The position numbers and the translations under genes are program-made. Shown piece by piece: positions 47,901 to 61,420 of a DNA stretch of 64,000 bases. Numbering within the stretch: position 1 is the stretch's first letter; each line of letters starts with the position of its first letter. The DNA is from Gymnothorax reevesii (Eukaryota; Chordata; Actinopteri; Anguilliformes; Muraenidae): assembly GCA_029721435.1 (NCBI GenBank), contig CM056574.1, forward strand, positions 806,001 through 870,000, written 5' to 3'. Under the pieces are notes generated by a model. The model saw nothing but the letters and a program-made list of their open reading frames with translations. It made no database searches and was not told the DNA's origin.

Positions 47901-49700
47901 TCATCCTGCCCTGTCACTTACCTTACGGTCACCGACTGCAGTCTTCCTGCTGTTCTGATCCCCTCATCCCGCCCTGTGACTTACTTTATGGTCACCGACT
48001 GCTGTCTTCCTGCTGTCCTGATCCCCTCATTCCGCCCTGTCACTTACTTTACGGTCACCGACTGCTGTCTTCCTGCTGTCCTGATCCTCTCATCCCGCCC
48101 TCTCACTTACCTTACGGTCACCGACTGCTGTCTTCCTGCTGTCCTGATCTCCTCATCCTGCCCTGTCACTCACTTTACGGTCTCCGACTGCTTTTTTCCT
48201 GCTGTCCTGATCCCCTCATTCCGCCCTGTCACTTACCTTACGGTCACCGACTGCTGTCTTCCTGCTGTCCTGATCCTCTCATCCCGCCCTGTCACTTACT
48301 TCACGGTCTCTGACTGCTTTCCTCCTGCTGTCCTGATCCCCTCATCGTGCCCTGTCACATACTTTACGGTCTCCGACTGCTGTCTTCCTGTTGTCCTGAT
48401 CTCCTCTTCCTGCCCTGTCACTTACCTTACGGTCTCCGACTGCTGTCTTCCTGTTGTCTTGATCTCCTCATCCTGCCCTGTCACTTACCTTTCGGTCACC
48501 GACTGCTGTCTTCCTGTTGTCCTGATCTCCTCATCCTGCCCTGTCACTTACTTTACGGTCTCCGACTGCTGTCTTCCTGTTGTCCTGATCTCCTCATCCT
48601 GCCCTGTCACTTACCTTACGGTCTCCGACTGCTGTCTTCCTGTTGTCCTGATCCCCTCATCCCGCCCTGTCACTTACCTTACGGTCACCGACTGCTGTCT
48701 TCCTGCTGTCCTGATCCTCTCATCCCACCCTGTCACTTACCTTACGGTCACCGACTGCCGTCTTCCTGCTGTCCTGATCTCCTCATCCTGCCCTGTCACT
48801 TCCTTTACGGTCTCCGACTGCTGTCTTCCTGCTGTCCTGATCCCCTCATCCCGCCCTGTCACTTACCTTACGGTCACCGACTGCTGTCTTCCTGCTGTCC
48901 TGATCCTCTCATCCCGCCCTGTCACTTACCTTCCGGTCACCGACTGCTGTCTTCCTGCTGTCCTGATCCTCTCATCCCGCCCTGTCACTTACTTCACGGT
49001 CTCTGACTGCTTTCCTCCTGCTGTCCTGATCCCCTCATCGTGCCCTGTCACATACTTTACGGTCTCCGACTGCTGTCTTCCTGTTGTCCTGATCTCCTCT
49101 TCCTACCCTGTCACTTACCTTACGGTCTCCGACTGCTGTCTTCCTGTTGTCTTGATCTCCTCATCCTGCCCTGTCACTTACCTTTCGGTCACCGACTGCT
49201 GTCTTCCTGTTGTCCTGATCTCCTCATCCTGCCCTGTCACTTACTTTACGGTCTCCGACTGCTGTCTTCCTGTTGTCCTGATCTCCTCATCCTGCCCTTT
49301 CACTTACCTTACGGTCTCCGACTGCTGTCTTCCTGTTGTCCTGATCCCCTCATCCCGCCCTGTCACTTACCTTACGGTCACCGACTGCTGTCTTCCTGCT
49401 GTCCTGATCCTCTCATCCCACCCTGTCACTTACCTTACGGTCACCGACTGCCGTCTTCCTGCTGTCCTGATCTCCTCATCCTGCCCTGTCACTTCCTTTA
49501 CGGTCTCCGACTGCTGTCTTCCTGCTGTCCTGATCCCCTCATCCCGCGCTGTCACTTACCTTACGGTCACCGACTGCTGTCTTCCTGCTGTCCTGATCCT
49601 CTCATCCCGCCCTGTCACTTACCTTCCGGTCACCGACTGCTGTCTTCCTGCTCTCCTGATCTCCTCATCCTGCCCTGTCACTTACTTTACGGTCTCCGAT
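42000..49700. repeat. 61-unit (3,843-bp) tandem higher-order duplication in array B
   Basis: Many private variants recur exactly 3,843 bp apart (61 x 63). Examples are CGTCTCATCGCGCCCAG at 42,164 and 46,007, GACTGATGTC at about 42,707 and 46,550, and CCGCGCTGTC at 45,701 and 49,544. The paired frame starts at 42,975/46,818, 44,504/48,347 and 45,197/49,040 show the same offset. Near 49,600 one extra unit raises the offset to 3,906 (62 units), shown by CTCCGATTGC at about 45,787 and 49,693, after which the copies diverge. An 11-unit (693-bp) repeat is nested inside: 44,504/45,197 and 48,347/49,040. The copies differ by only scattered substitutions, so the event is recent. Confidence 0.9.
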
Positions 49701-52700
49701 TGCTGTCTTCCTGCTGTCCTGATCCCCTCATCCCGCCCTGTCACTTACCTCATGGTCAACGACTGCTGTCTTCCTGCTGTCCTGATCCCCTCATCCCGCT
49801 TTGTCACTTACCTTACGGTCACCGACTGCTGTCTTCCTGCTGTCCTGATCTCCTCATCCTGCCCTGTCACTTACTTTACGGTCTCTGACTGCTGTCTTCC
49901 TGCTGTGCTGATCCCCTCATCCCGCCCTGTCACTTACTTTACGGTCTCCGACTGCTGTCTCTCTGCTGTCCTGATCCCCTCATCCTGCCCTGTCACTTAC
50001 TTTACGGTCTCCGACTGCTGTCTTCCTGCTGTCCTGATCTCCTCATCCCGCCCTGTCACTTACCTTACGGTCACCGACTGCTGTCTTCCTGCTGTCCTGA
50101 TCCTCTCATCCCGCCCTGTCACTTACAATATGGTCACCAACTGCTTTCTTCCTGCTGTCTTGATCCTCTCATCCCGCCCTGTCACTTACTTTACGGTCTC
50201 CGACTGCTGTCTTCCTGCTGTCCTGATCTCCTCATCCTGCCCTGTCACTTACTTTACGGTCTCCGACTGCTGTCTTCCTGCTTTCCTGATCCCCTCATTC
50301 CGCCCTGTCACTTACCTTACGGTCACCGACTGCTGTCTTCCTGCTGTCCTGATCCTCTCATCCCGCCCTGTCACTTACCTTACGGTCACCGACTGCTGTC
50401 TTCCTGCTGTCCTGATCTCCTCATCCTGCCCTGTCACTTACTTTACGGTCTCCGACTGCTTTCTTCCTGCTGTCCTGATCCCCTCATCCTGCCCTGTCAC
50501 TTACCTTATGGCCACCGACTGCTGTCTTCCTGCTGTCCTGATCCTCTCATCCCGCCCTTTCACTTACCTTACGGTTACCGACTGCTGTCTTCCTGCTGTC
50601 CTGATCTCCTCATCCTGCCCTGTCACTTACTTTACGGTCTCCGACTGCTGTCTTCCTGCTGTCCTGATCCCCTCATCCCGCCCTGTCACTTACCCTACGG
50701 TCATTGACTGCTGTCTTCCTGCTGTCCTGATCCTCTCATCCAGCCCTGTCACTTACCTTACGGTCACCGACTGCTGTCTTCCTGCTGTCCTGATCTCCTC
50801 ATCCCGCCCTGTCACTTATCTTACGGTCACCGACTGCTGTCTTCCTGCTGTCCTGATCTCCTCATCCCGCCCTGTCACTTACCTTACGGTCACCGACTGC
50901 TGTCTTCCTGCTGTCCTGATCCTCTCATCCCGCACTGTCACTTTCCTTACGGTCACCGACTGCTGTCTTCCTGCTGTCCTGATCCTCTCATCCCGCCCTG
51001 TCACTTACCTTACGGTCACCGACTGCTGTCTTCCTGCTCTCCTGATCTCCTCATCCTGCCCTGTCACTTACTTTACGGTCTCCGACTGCTGTCTTCCTGC
51101 TGTCCTGATCCCCTCATCCCGCCCTGTCACTTACCTCATGGTCAACGACTGCTGTCTTCCTGTTGTCCTGATCCCCTCATCCCGCTTTGTCACTTACCTT
51201 ACGGTCACCGACTGCTGTCTTCCTGCTGTCCTGATCTCCTCATCCTGCCCTGTCACTTACTTTACGGTCTCCGACTGCTGTCTTCCTGCTGTGCTGATCC
51301 CCTCATCCCGCCCTGTCACTTACTTTACGGTCTCCGACTGCTGTCTCTCTGCTGTCCTGATCCCCTCATCCTGCCCTGTCACTTACTTTACGGTCTCTGA
51401 CTGCTGTCTTCCTGCTGTGCTGATCCCCTCCTCCCGCCCTGTCACTTACCTTACGGTCACCGACTGCTGTCTTCCTGCTGTCCTGATCCTCTCATCCCGC
51501 CCTGTCACTTACCTTCTGGTCACCAACTGCTTTCTTCCTGCTGTCCTGATCCTCTCATCCCGCCCTGTCACTTACTTTACGGTCTTCGACTGCTGTCTTC
51601 CTGCTGTCCTGATCTCCTCATCCTGCCCTGTCACTTACTTCACGGTCTCCGACTGCTGTCTTCCTGCTGTCCTGATCCCCTCATTCCGCCCTGTCACTTA
51701 CCTTACGGTCACCGACTGCTTTCTTCCTGCTGTCTTCCTGCTGTCCTGATCCTCTCATCCCGCCCTGTCACTTACCTTACGGTCACCGACTGCTGTCTTC
51801 CTGCTGTCCTGATCTCCTCATCCTGCCCTGTCACTTACTTTACGGTCTCCGACTGCTTTCTTCCTGCTGTCCTGATCCCCTCATCCTGCCCTGTCACTTA
51901 CCTTATGGCCACCGACTGCTGTCTTCCTGCTGTCCTGATCCTCTCATCCCGCCCTTTCACTTACCTTACGGTTACCGACTGCTGTCTTCCTGCTGTCCTG
52001 ATCTCCTCATCCCGCCCTTTCACTTACCTTACGGTCTCCGACTGCTGTCTTCCTGCTGTCCTGATCCCGTCATCCCGCCCTGTCACTTACCCTACGGTCA
52101 TTGACTGCTGTCTTCCTGCTGTCCTCATCCTCTCATCCAGCCCTGTCACTTACCTTACGGTCACCGACTGCTGTCTTCCTGCTGTCCTGATCTCCTCATC
52201 CCGCCCTGTCACTTATCTTACGGTCACCGACTGCTGTCTTCCTGCTGTCCTGATCTCCTCATCCTGCCCTGTCACTTACTTTACGGTCTCCGACTGCTGT
52301 CTTCCTGTTGTCCTGATCTCCTCATCCTGCCCTGTCACTTACTTTACGGTCTCCGACTGCTGTCTTCCTGTTGTCATGATCCCCTCATCCCGCCCTGTCA
52401 CTTACCTTACGGTCACCGACTGCTGTCTTCCTGCTGTCCTGATCTCCTCATCCCGCCCTGTCACTTACCTTACGGTCACCGACTGCTGTCTTCCTGCTGT
52501 CCTGATCCTCTCATCCCGCACTGCCACTTTCCTTACGGTCACCGACTGCTGTCTTCCTGCTCTCCTGATCCTCTCATCCCGCCCTGTCACTTACCTTACG
52601 GTCACCGACTGCTGTCTTCCTGCTCTCCTGATCTCCTCATCCTGCCCTGTCACTTACTTTACGGTCTCCGACTGCTGTCTTCCTGCTGTCCTGATCCCCT

Positions 52701-54180
52701 CATCCCGCCCTGTCACTTACCTCATGGTCAACGACTGCTGTCTTCCTTCTGTCCTGATCCCCTCATCCCGCTTTGTCACTTACCTTACGGTCACCGACTG
52801 CTGTCTTCCTGCTGTCCTGATCTCCTCATCCTGCCCTGTCACTTACTTTACGGTCTCTGACTGCTGTCTTCCTGCTGTGCTGATCCCCTCATCCCGGCCT
52901 GTCACTTACTTTACGGTCTCCGACTGCTGTCTCTCTGCTGTCCTGATCCCCTCATCCTGCCCTGTCACTTACTTTACGGTCTCCGACTGCTGTCTTCCTG
53001 CTGTCCTGATCTCCTCATCCCGCCCTGTCACTTACCTTACGGTCACCGACTGCTGTCTTCCTGCTGTCCTGATCCTCTCATCCCGCCCTGTCACTTACCT
53101 TATGGTCACCAACTGCTTTCTTCCTGCTGTCCTGATCCTCTCATCCCGCCCTGTCACTTACTTTACGGTCTCCGACTGCGGTCTTCCTGCTGTCCTGATC
53201 TCCTCATCCTGCCCTGTCACTTACTTCACGGTCTCCGACTGCTGTCTTCCTGCTGTCCTGATCCCCTCATTCCGCCCTGTCACTTACCTTACGGTCACCG
53301 ACTGCTGTCTTCCTGCTGTCTTCCTGCTGTCCTGATCCTCTCATCCCGCCCTGTCACTTACCTTACGGTCACCGACTGCTGTCTTCCTGCTGTCCTGATC
53401 TCCTCATCCTGCCCTGTCACTTACTTTACGGTCTCCGACTGCTTTCTTCCTGCTGTCCTGATCCCCTCATCCTGCCCTGTCACTTACCTTATGGCCACCG
53501 ACTGCTGTCTTCCTGCTGTCCTGATCCTCTCATCCCGCCCTGTCACTTACCTTATGGTCACCAACTGCTTTCTTCCTGCTGTCCTGATCCTCTCATCCCG
53601 CCCTGTCACTTACTTTACGGTCTCCGACTGCGGTCTTCCTGCTGTCCTGATCTCCTCATCCTGCCCTGTCACTTACTTTACGGTCTCCGACTGCTGTCTT
53701 CCTGCTGTCCTGATCCCCTCATTCCGCCCTGTCACTTACCTTACGGTCACCGACTGCTGTCTTCCTGCTGTCTTCCTGCTGTCCTGATCCTCTCATCCCG
53801 CCCTGTCACTTACCTTACGGTCACCGACTGCTGTCTTCCTGCTGTCCTGATCTCCTCATCCTGCCCTGTCACTTACTTTACGGTCTCCGACTGCTGTCTT
53901 CCTGCTGTCCTGATCCCCTTATCCCGCCCTGTCACTTACCCTACGGTCATTGACTGCTGTCTTCCTGCTGTACTGATCCTCTCATCCAGCCCTGTCACTT
54001 ACCTTACGGTCACCGACTGCTGTCTTCCTGCTGTCCTGATCTCCTCATCCCACCCTGTCACTTATCTTACGGTCACCGACTGCTGTCTTCCTGCTGTCCT
54101 GATCTCCTCATCCTGCCCTGTCACTTACTTTACGGTCTCCGACTGCTGTCTTCCTGTTGTCCTGATCTCCTCATCCTGCC

Positions 54181-57100
54181 CTGTCACTTACCTTACGGTC
54201 TCCGACTGCTGTCTTCCTGTTGTCATGATCCCCTCATCCCGCCCTGTCACTTACCTTACGGTCACCGACTGCTGTCTTCCTGCTGTCCTGATCTCGCCCT
54301 GTCACTTACCTTACGGTCACCGACTGCTGTCTTCCTGCTGTCCTGATCCTCTCATCCCGCACTGTCACTTTCTTTACGGTCCCCGACTGCTGTCTTCCTG
54401 CTGTCCTGATCTCCTCATCCTGCCCTGTCACTTCCTTTACGGTCTCCGACTGCTGTCTTCCTGCTGTCCTGATCCCCTCATCCCGCCCTGTCACTTACCT
54501 TACGGTCACCGACTGCTGTCTTCCTGCTGTCCTGATCCTCTCATCCCGCCCTGTCACTTACCTTACGGTCACCGACTGCTGTCTTCCTGCTCTCCTGATC
54601 TCCTCATCCTGCCCTGTCACTTACTTTACGGTCTCCGACTGCTGTCTTCCTGCTGTCCTGATCCCCTCATCCCGCCCTGTCACTTACCTCATGGTCAACG
54701 ACTGCTGTCTTCCTGCTGTCCTGATCCCCTCATCCCGCTTTGTCACTTACCTTACGGTCACCGACTGCTGTCTTCCTGCTGTCCTGATCTCCTCATCCCG
54801 CCCTGTCACTTACCTTACGGTCACCGACTGCTGTCTTCCTGCTGTCCTGATCCTCTCATCCCGCACTGTCACTTTCCTTACGGTCACCGACTGCTGTCCT
54901 CCTGCTGTCCTGATCTCCTCATCCTGCCCTGTCACTTCCTTTACGGTCTCCGACTGCTGTCTTCCTGCTGTCCTGATCCCCTCATCCCGCCCTGTCACTT
55001 ACCTTACGGTCACCGACTGCTGTCTTCCTGCTGTCCTGATCCTCTCATCCCGCCCTGTCACTTACCTTACGGTCACCGACTGCTGTCTTCCTGCTCTCCT
55101 GATCTCCTCATCCTGCCCTGTCACTTACTTTACAGTCTCCGACTGCTGTCTTCCTGCTGTCCTGATCCCCTCATCCCGCCCTGTCACTTACCTCATGGTC
55201 AACGACTGCTGTCTTCCTGCTGTCCTGATCCCCTCATCCCGCTTTGTCACTTACCTTACGGTCACCGACTGCTGTCTTCCTGCTGTCCTGATCTCCTCAT
55301 CCTGCCCTGTCACTTACTTTACGGTCTCCGACTGCTGTCTTCCTGCTGTTCTAATCCCCTCATCCTGCCCTGTCACTTACTTTACGGTCTCCGACTGCTG
55401 TCTTCCTGCTGTCCTGATCTCCTCATCCCGCCCTGTCACTTACCTTACGGTCACCGACTGCTGTCTTCCTGCTGTCCTGATCCTCTCATCCCGCCCTGTC
55501 ACTTACCTTATGGTCACCAACTGCTTTCTTCCTGCTGTCCTGATCCTCTCATCCCGCCCTGTCACTTACTTTACGGTCTCCGACTGCTGTCTTCCTGCTG
55601 TCCTGATCTCCTCATCCCGCCCTGTCACTTACTTTACGGTCTCCGACTGCTGTCTTCCTGCTGTCCTGTTCCCCTCATTCCGCCCTGTCACTTACCTTAC
55701 GGTCACCGACTGCTGTCTTCCTGCTGTCCTGATCCTCTCATCCCGCCCTGTCACTTACCTTATGGTCACCGACTGCTGTCTTCCTGCTGTCCTGATCTCC
55801 TCATCCTGCCCTGTCACTTACCTTATGGCCACCGACTGCTGTCTTCCTGCTGTCCTGATCCTCTCATCCCGCCCTTTCACTTACCTTACGGTCACCGACT
55901 GCTGTCTTCCTGCTGTCCTGATCTCCTCATCCTGCCCTGTCACTTACCTTATGGCCACCGACTGCTGTCTTCCTGCTGTCCTGATCCTCTCATCCCGCCC
56001 TGTCACTTACCTTCTGGTCACCGACTGCTGTCTTCCTGCTGTCCTGATCTCCTCATCCTGTCCTGTCACTTACTTTTTTACGGTCTCCGACTGCTGTCTT
56101 CCTGCTGTCCTGATCCCCTCATTCCGCCCTGTCACTTACCCTACGGTCATCGACTGCTGTCTTCCTGCTGTCCTGATCCTCTCATCCCGCCCTGTCACTT
56201 ACCTTACGGTCACCGACTGCTGTGTTCCTGCTGTCCTGATCTCCTCATCCCGCCCTGTCACTTATCTTACGATCACCGACTGCTGTCTTCCTGCTGTCCT
56301 GATCTCCTCATCCTGCCCTGTCACTTACTTTACGGTCTCCGATTGCTGTCTTCCTGCTGTCCTGATCCCCTCATCACGCCCTGTCACTTACTTTATGGTC
56401 ACCGACTGCTGTCTTGCTGCTATCCTGATCTCCTCATCCTGCCCTGTCACTTACTTTATGGTCACCGACTGCTGTCTTCCTGCTGTCCTGATCTCCTCAT
56501 CCTGCCCTGTCACTTACTTTACGGTCTCCGACTGCTGTCTTCCTGCTGTCCTGATCCCCTCATCCTGCCCTGTCACTTACCTTATGGTCCCCGACTGCTG
56601 TCTTCCTGCTGTCCTGATCCCCTCATTCCGCTCGGTCACTTACCTTATGGTCACCAACTGCTTTCTTCCTGCTGTCCTGATCCTCTCATCCCGCCCTGTC
56701 ACTTACTTTACGGTCTCCGACTGCTGTCTTCCTGCTGTCCTGATCTCCTCATCCTGCCCTGTCACTTACTTTACGGTCTCCGACTGCTGTCTTCCTGCTG
56801 TCCTGATCCCCTCATTCCTCCCTGTCACTTACCTTACGGTCACCGAATGCTGTCTTCCTGCTGTCTTCCTGCTGTCCTGATCCTCTCATCCCGCCCTGTC
56901 ACTTACCTTACGGTCACCGACTGCTGTCTTCCTGCTGTCCTGATCTCCTCATCCTGCCCTGTCACTTACTTTACGGTCTCCGACTGCTTTCTTCCTGCTG
57001 TCCTGATCCCCTCATCCTGCCCTGTCACTTACCTTATGGCCACCGACTGCTGTCTTCCTGCTGTCCTGATCCTCTCATCCCGCCCTTTCACTTACCTTAC

Positions 57101-60100
57101 GGTCACCGACTGCTGTCTTCCTGCTGTCCTGATCTCCTCATCCTGCCCTGTCACTTACCCTACGGTCATCGACTGCTGTCTTCCTGCTGTCCTGATCCTC
57201 TCATCCAACCCTGTCACTTACCTTACGGTCACCGACTGCTGTCTTCCTGCTGTCCTGATCTCCTCATCCCGCCCTGTCACTTATCTTACGGTCACCGACT
57301 GCTGTCTTCCTGCTGTCCTGATCTCCTCATCCTGCCCTGTCACTTACTTTACGGTCTCCGACTGCTGTCTTCCTGTTGTCCTGATCTCCTCATCCTGCCC
57401 TGTCACTTACCTTACGGTCTCCGACTGCTGTCTTCCTGTTGTCATGATCCCCTCATCCCGCCCTGTCACTTACCTTACGGTCACCGACTGCTGTCTTCCT
57501 GCTGTCCTGATCTCCTCATCCCGCCCTGTCACTTACCTTACCGTCACCGACTGCTGTCTTCCTGCTATCCTGATCCTCTCATCCCGCACTGTCACTTTTC
57601 TTTACGGTCACCGACTGCTGTCTTCCTGCTGTCCTGATCTCCTCATCCTGCCCTGTCACTTCCTTTACGGTCTCCGACTGCTGTCTTCCTGCTGTCCTGA
57701 TCCCCTCATCCCGCCCTGTCACTTACCTTACGGTCACCGACTGCTGTCTTCCTGCTGTCCTGATCCTCTCATCCCGCCCTGTCACTTATCTTACGGTCAC
57801 CGACTGCTGTCTTCCTGCTCTCCTGATCTCCTCATCCTGCCCTGTCACTTACTTTACGGTCTCCGACTGCTGTCTTCCTGCTGTCCTGATCCCCTCATCC
57901 CGCCCTGTCACTTACCTCATGGTCAACGACTGCTGTCTTCCTGCTGTCCTGATCTCCTCATCCTGCCCTGTCACTTACTTTACGGTCTCCGACTGCTGTC
58001 TTCCTGCTGTCCTGATCCCCTCATCCTGCCCTGTCACTTACTTTACGGTCCCCGACTGCTGTCTTCCTGCTGTCCTGATCTCCTCATCCCGCCCTGTCAC
58101 TTACCTTACGGTCACCGACTGCTGTCTTCCTGCTGTCCTGATCCTCTCATCCCGCCCTGTCACTTACCTTACGGTCACCAACTGCTTTCTTCCTGCTGTC
58201 CTGATCCTCTCATCCCGCCCTGTCACTTTCTTTACGGTCTCCGACTTCTGTCTTCCTGCTGTCCTCATCTCCTCATCCTGCCCTGTCACTTACTTTACGG
58301 TCTCCGACTGCTGTCTTCCTGCTGTCCTGATCCCCTCATTCCGCCCTGTCACTTACCTTACGGTCACCGACTGCTGTCTTCCTGCTGTCCTGATCCTCTC
58401 ATCCCGCCCTGTCACTTACCTTACGGTCACCGACTGCTGTCTTCCTGCTGTCCTGATCTCCTCATCCCGCCCTTTCACTTACCTTACGGTCACCGACTAC
58501 TGTCTTCCTGCTGTCCTGATCTCCTCATCCTGTCCTGTCACTTACTTTACGGTCTCCGACTACTGTCTTCCTGCTGTCCTGATCCCCTCATCCCGCCCTG
58601 TCACTTACCCTACGGTCATCGACTGCTGTCTTCCTGCTGTCCTGATCCTCTCATCCCGCCCTGTCACTTACCTTACGGTCACCGACTGCTGTCTTCCTGC
58701 TGTCCTGATCCCCTCATCCCGCCCTGTCACTTACCCTACGGTCATCGACTGCCGTCTTCCTGCTGTCCTGATCCTCTCATCCCGCCCTGTCACTTACCTT
58801 ACGGTCACCGACTGCTGTGTTCCTGCTGTCCTGATCTCCTCATCCCGCCCTGTCACTTACCTTACGGTCACCGACTGCTGTCTTCCTGCTGTCCTGATCT
58901 CCTGATCCCGCCCTGTCACTTATCTTACGGTCACCGACTGCTGTCTTCCTGCTGTCCTGATCTCCTCATCCTGCCCTGTCACTTACTTTACGGTCTCCGA
59001 CTGCTGTCTTCCTGTTGTCCTGATCTCCTCATCCTGCCCTGTCACTTACCTTACGGTCTCCGACTGCTGTCTTCCTGTTGTCATGATCCCCTCATCCCGC
59101 CCTGTCACTTACCTTACGGTCACCGACTGCTGTCTTCCTGCTGTCCTGATCTCCTCATCCCGCCCTGTCACTTACCTTACGGTCACCGACTGATGTCTTC
59201 CTGCTGTCCTGATCCTCTCATCCCGCACTGTCACTTTCCTTACGGTCACCGACTGCTGTCTTCCTGCTGTCCTGATCTCCTCATCCTGCCCTGTCTCTTC
59301 CTTTACGGTCTCCGACTGCTGTCTTCCTGCTGTCCTGATCCCCTCATCCCGCCCTGTCACTTACCTTACGGTCACCGACTGCTGTCTTCCTGCTGTCCTG
59401 ATCCTCTCATCCTGCCCTGTCACTTACCTTACGGTCACCGACTGCTGTCTTCCTGCTCTCCTGATCTCCTCATCCTGCCCTTTCACTTACTTTACGGTCT
59501 CCGACTGCTGTCTTCCTGCTGTCCTGTTCCCCTCATCCCTCCCTGTCACTTACCTCATGGTCAACGACTGCTGTCTTCCTGCTGTCCTGATCCCCTCATC
59601 CCGCTTTGTCACTTACCTTACGGTCACCGACTGCTGTCTTCCTGCTGTCCTGATCTCCTCATCCCGCCCTGTCACTTACCTTACGGTCACCGACTGCTCT
59701 CTTCCTGCTGTCCTGATCCTCTCATCCCGCACTGTCACTTTCCTTACGGTCACCGACTGCTGTCTTCCTGCTGTCCTGATCTCCTCATCCTGCCCTGTCA
59801 CTTCCTTTACGGTCTCCGACTGCTGTCTTCCTGCTGTCCTGATCCCCTCATCCCGCCCTGTCACTTACCTTACGGTCACTGACTGCTGTCTTCCTGCTGT
59901 CCTGATCCTCTCATCCCGCCCTGTGACTTACCTTACGGTCACCGACTGCTGTCTTCCTGCTCTCCTGATCTCCTCATCCTGCCCTGTCACTTACTTTACG
60001 GTCTCCGACTGCTGTCTTCCTGCTGTCCTGATCCCCTCATCCCGCCCTGTCACTTACCTCATGGTCAACGACTGCTGTCTTTCTGCTGTCCTGATCCCCT

Positions 60101-61420
60101 CATCCCGCTTTGTCACTTACCTTACGGTCACCGACTGCGGTCTTCCTGCTGTCCTGATCTCCTCATCCTGCCCTGTCACTTACTTTACGGTCTCCGACTG
60201 CTGTCTTCCTGCTGTCCTGATCCCCTCATCCTGCCCTGTCACTTACTTTACGGTCTCCGACTGCTGTCTTCCTGCTGTCCTGATCTCCTCATCCCGCCCT
60301 TTCACTTACCTTACGGTCACCGACTGCTGTCTTCCTGCTGTCCTGATCCTCTCATCCCGCCCTGTCACTTACCTTACGGTCACCAACTGCTTTCTTCCTG
60401 CTGTCCTGATCCTCTCATCCCGCCCTGTCACTTACTTTACGGTCTCCGACTGCTGTCTTCCTGCTGTCCTGATCTCCTCATCCTGCCCTGTCACTTACTT
60501 TACTGTCTCCGACTGCTGTCTTCCTGCTGTCCTGATCCCCTCATTCCGCCCTGTCACTTACCTTCCGGTCACCGACTGCTGTCTTCCTGCTGTCCTGATC
60601 CTCTCATCCCGCCCTGTCACTTACCTTACGGTCACCGACTGCTGTCTTCCTGCTGTCCTGATCTCCTCATCCCGCCCTTTCACTTACCTTACGGTCACCG
60701 ACTACTGTCTTCCAGCTGTCCTGATCTCCTCATCCTGTCCTGTCACTTACTTTACGGTCTCTGACTGCTGTCTTCCTGCTGTCCTGATCCCCTCATCCCG
60801 CCCTGTCACTTACCCTACGGTCATCGACTGCTGTCTTCCTGCTGTCCTGATCCTCTCATCCCGCCCTGTCACTTACCTTACGGTCACCGACTGCTGTGTT
60901 TCTGCTGTCCTGATCTCCTCATCCCGCCCTGTCACTTATCTTACGATCACCGACTGCTGTCTTCCTGCTGTCCTGATCTCCTCATCCTGCCCTGTCACTT
61001 ACTTTACGGTCTCCGATTGCTGTCTTCCTGCTGTCCTGATCCCCTCATCCCGCCCTGTCACTTACTTTATGGTCACTGACTGCTGTCTTGCTGCTATCCT
61101 GATCTCCTCATCCTGCCCTGTCACTTACTTTATGGTCACCGACTGCTGTCTTCCTGCTGTCCTGATCTCCTCATCCTGCCCTGTCACTTACTTTACGGTC
61201 TCCGACTGCTGTCTTCCTGCTGTCCTGATCCCCTCATCCTGCCCTGTCACTTACCTTATGGTCACCAACTGCTTTCTTCCGGCTGTACTGATCCCCTCAT
61301 CCTGCCCTGTCACTTACCTTATGGTCCCCGACTGCTGTCTTCCTGCTGTCCTGATCCCCTCATTCCGCCCGGTCACTTACCTTATGGTCCCCGACTGCTG
61401 TCTTCCTGCTGTCCATATCC
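54181..61420. repeat. 77-unit higher-order repeat in array B
   Basis: Marker ATGGTCAACG occurs at 54,691, 55,195, 57,919, 59,557 and 60,061. The 504-bp (8-unit) spacing 54,691/55,195 is repeated at 59,557/60,061. The long offset, 4,866 bp, equals 77 units plus 15 bp. Those 15 bp are exactly explained by the visible +11 (56,860), +3 (56,075) and +1 (57,597) insertions. TGTCATGATC at 54,221 and 59,079 is 8 bp less, explained by the -8 deletion at 54,295 in the first copy. A shorter related copy starts near 57,440. Confidence 0.85.

Noticed and set aside
34654..59882. Giant plus-strand open frames (up to 1,885 codons) as protein-coding genes
   Set aside because: They follow from a 63-bp unit lacking stops in several frames, switch frame at indels, have overlapping open partners in other frames and on the minus strand, and show no domain, signal peptide or other coding evidence.
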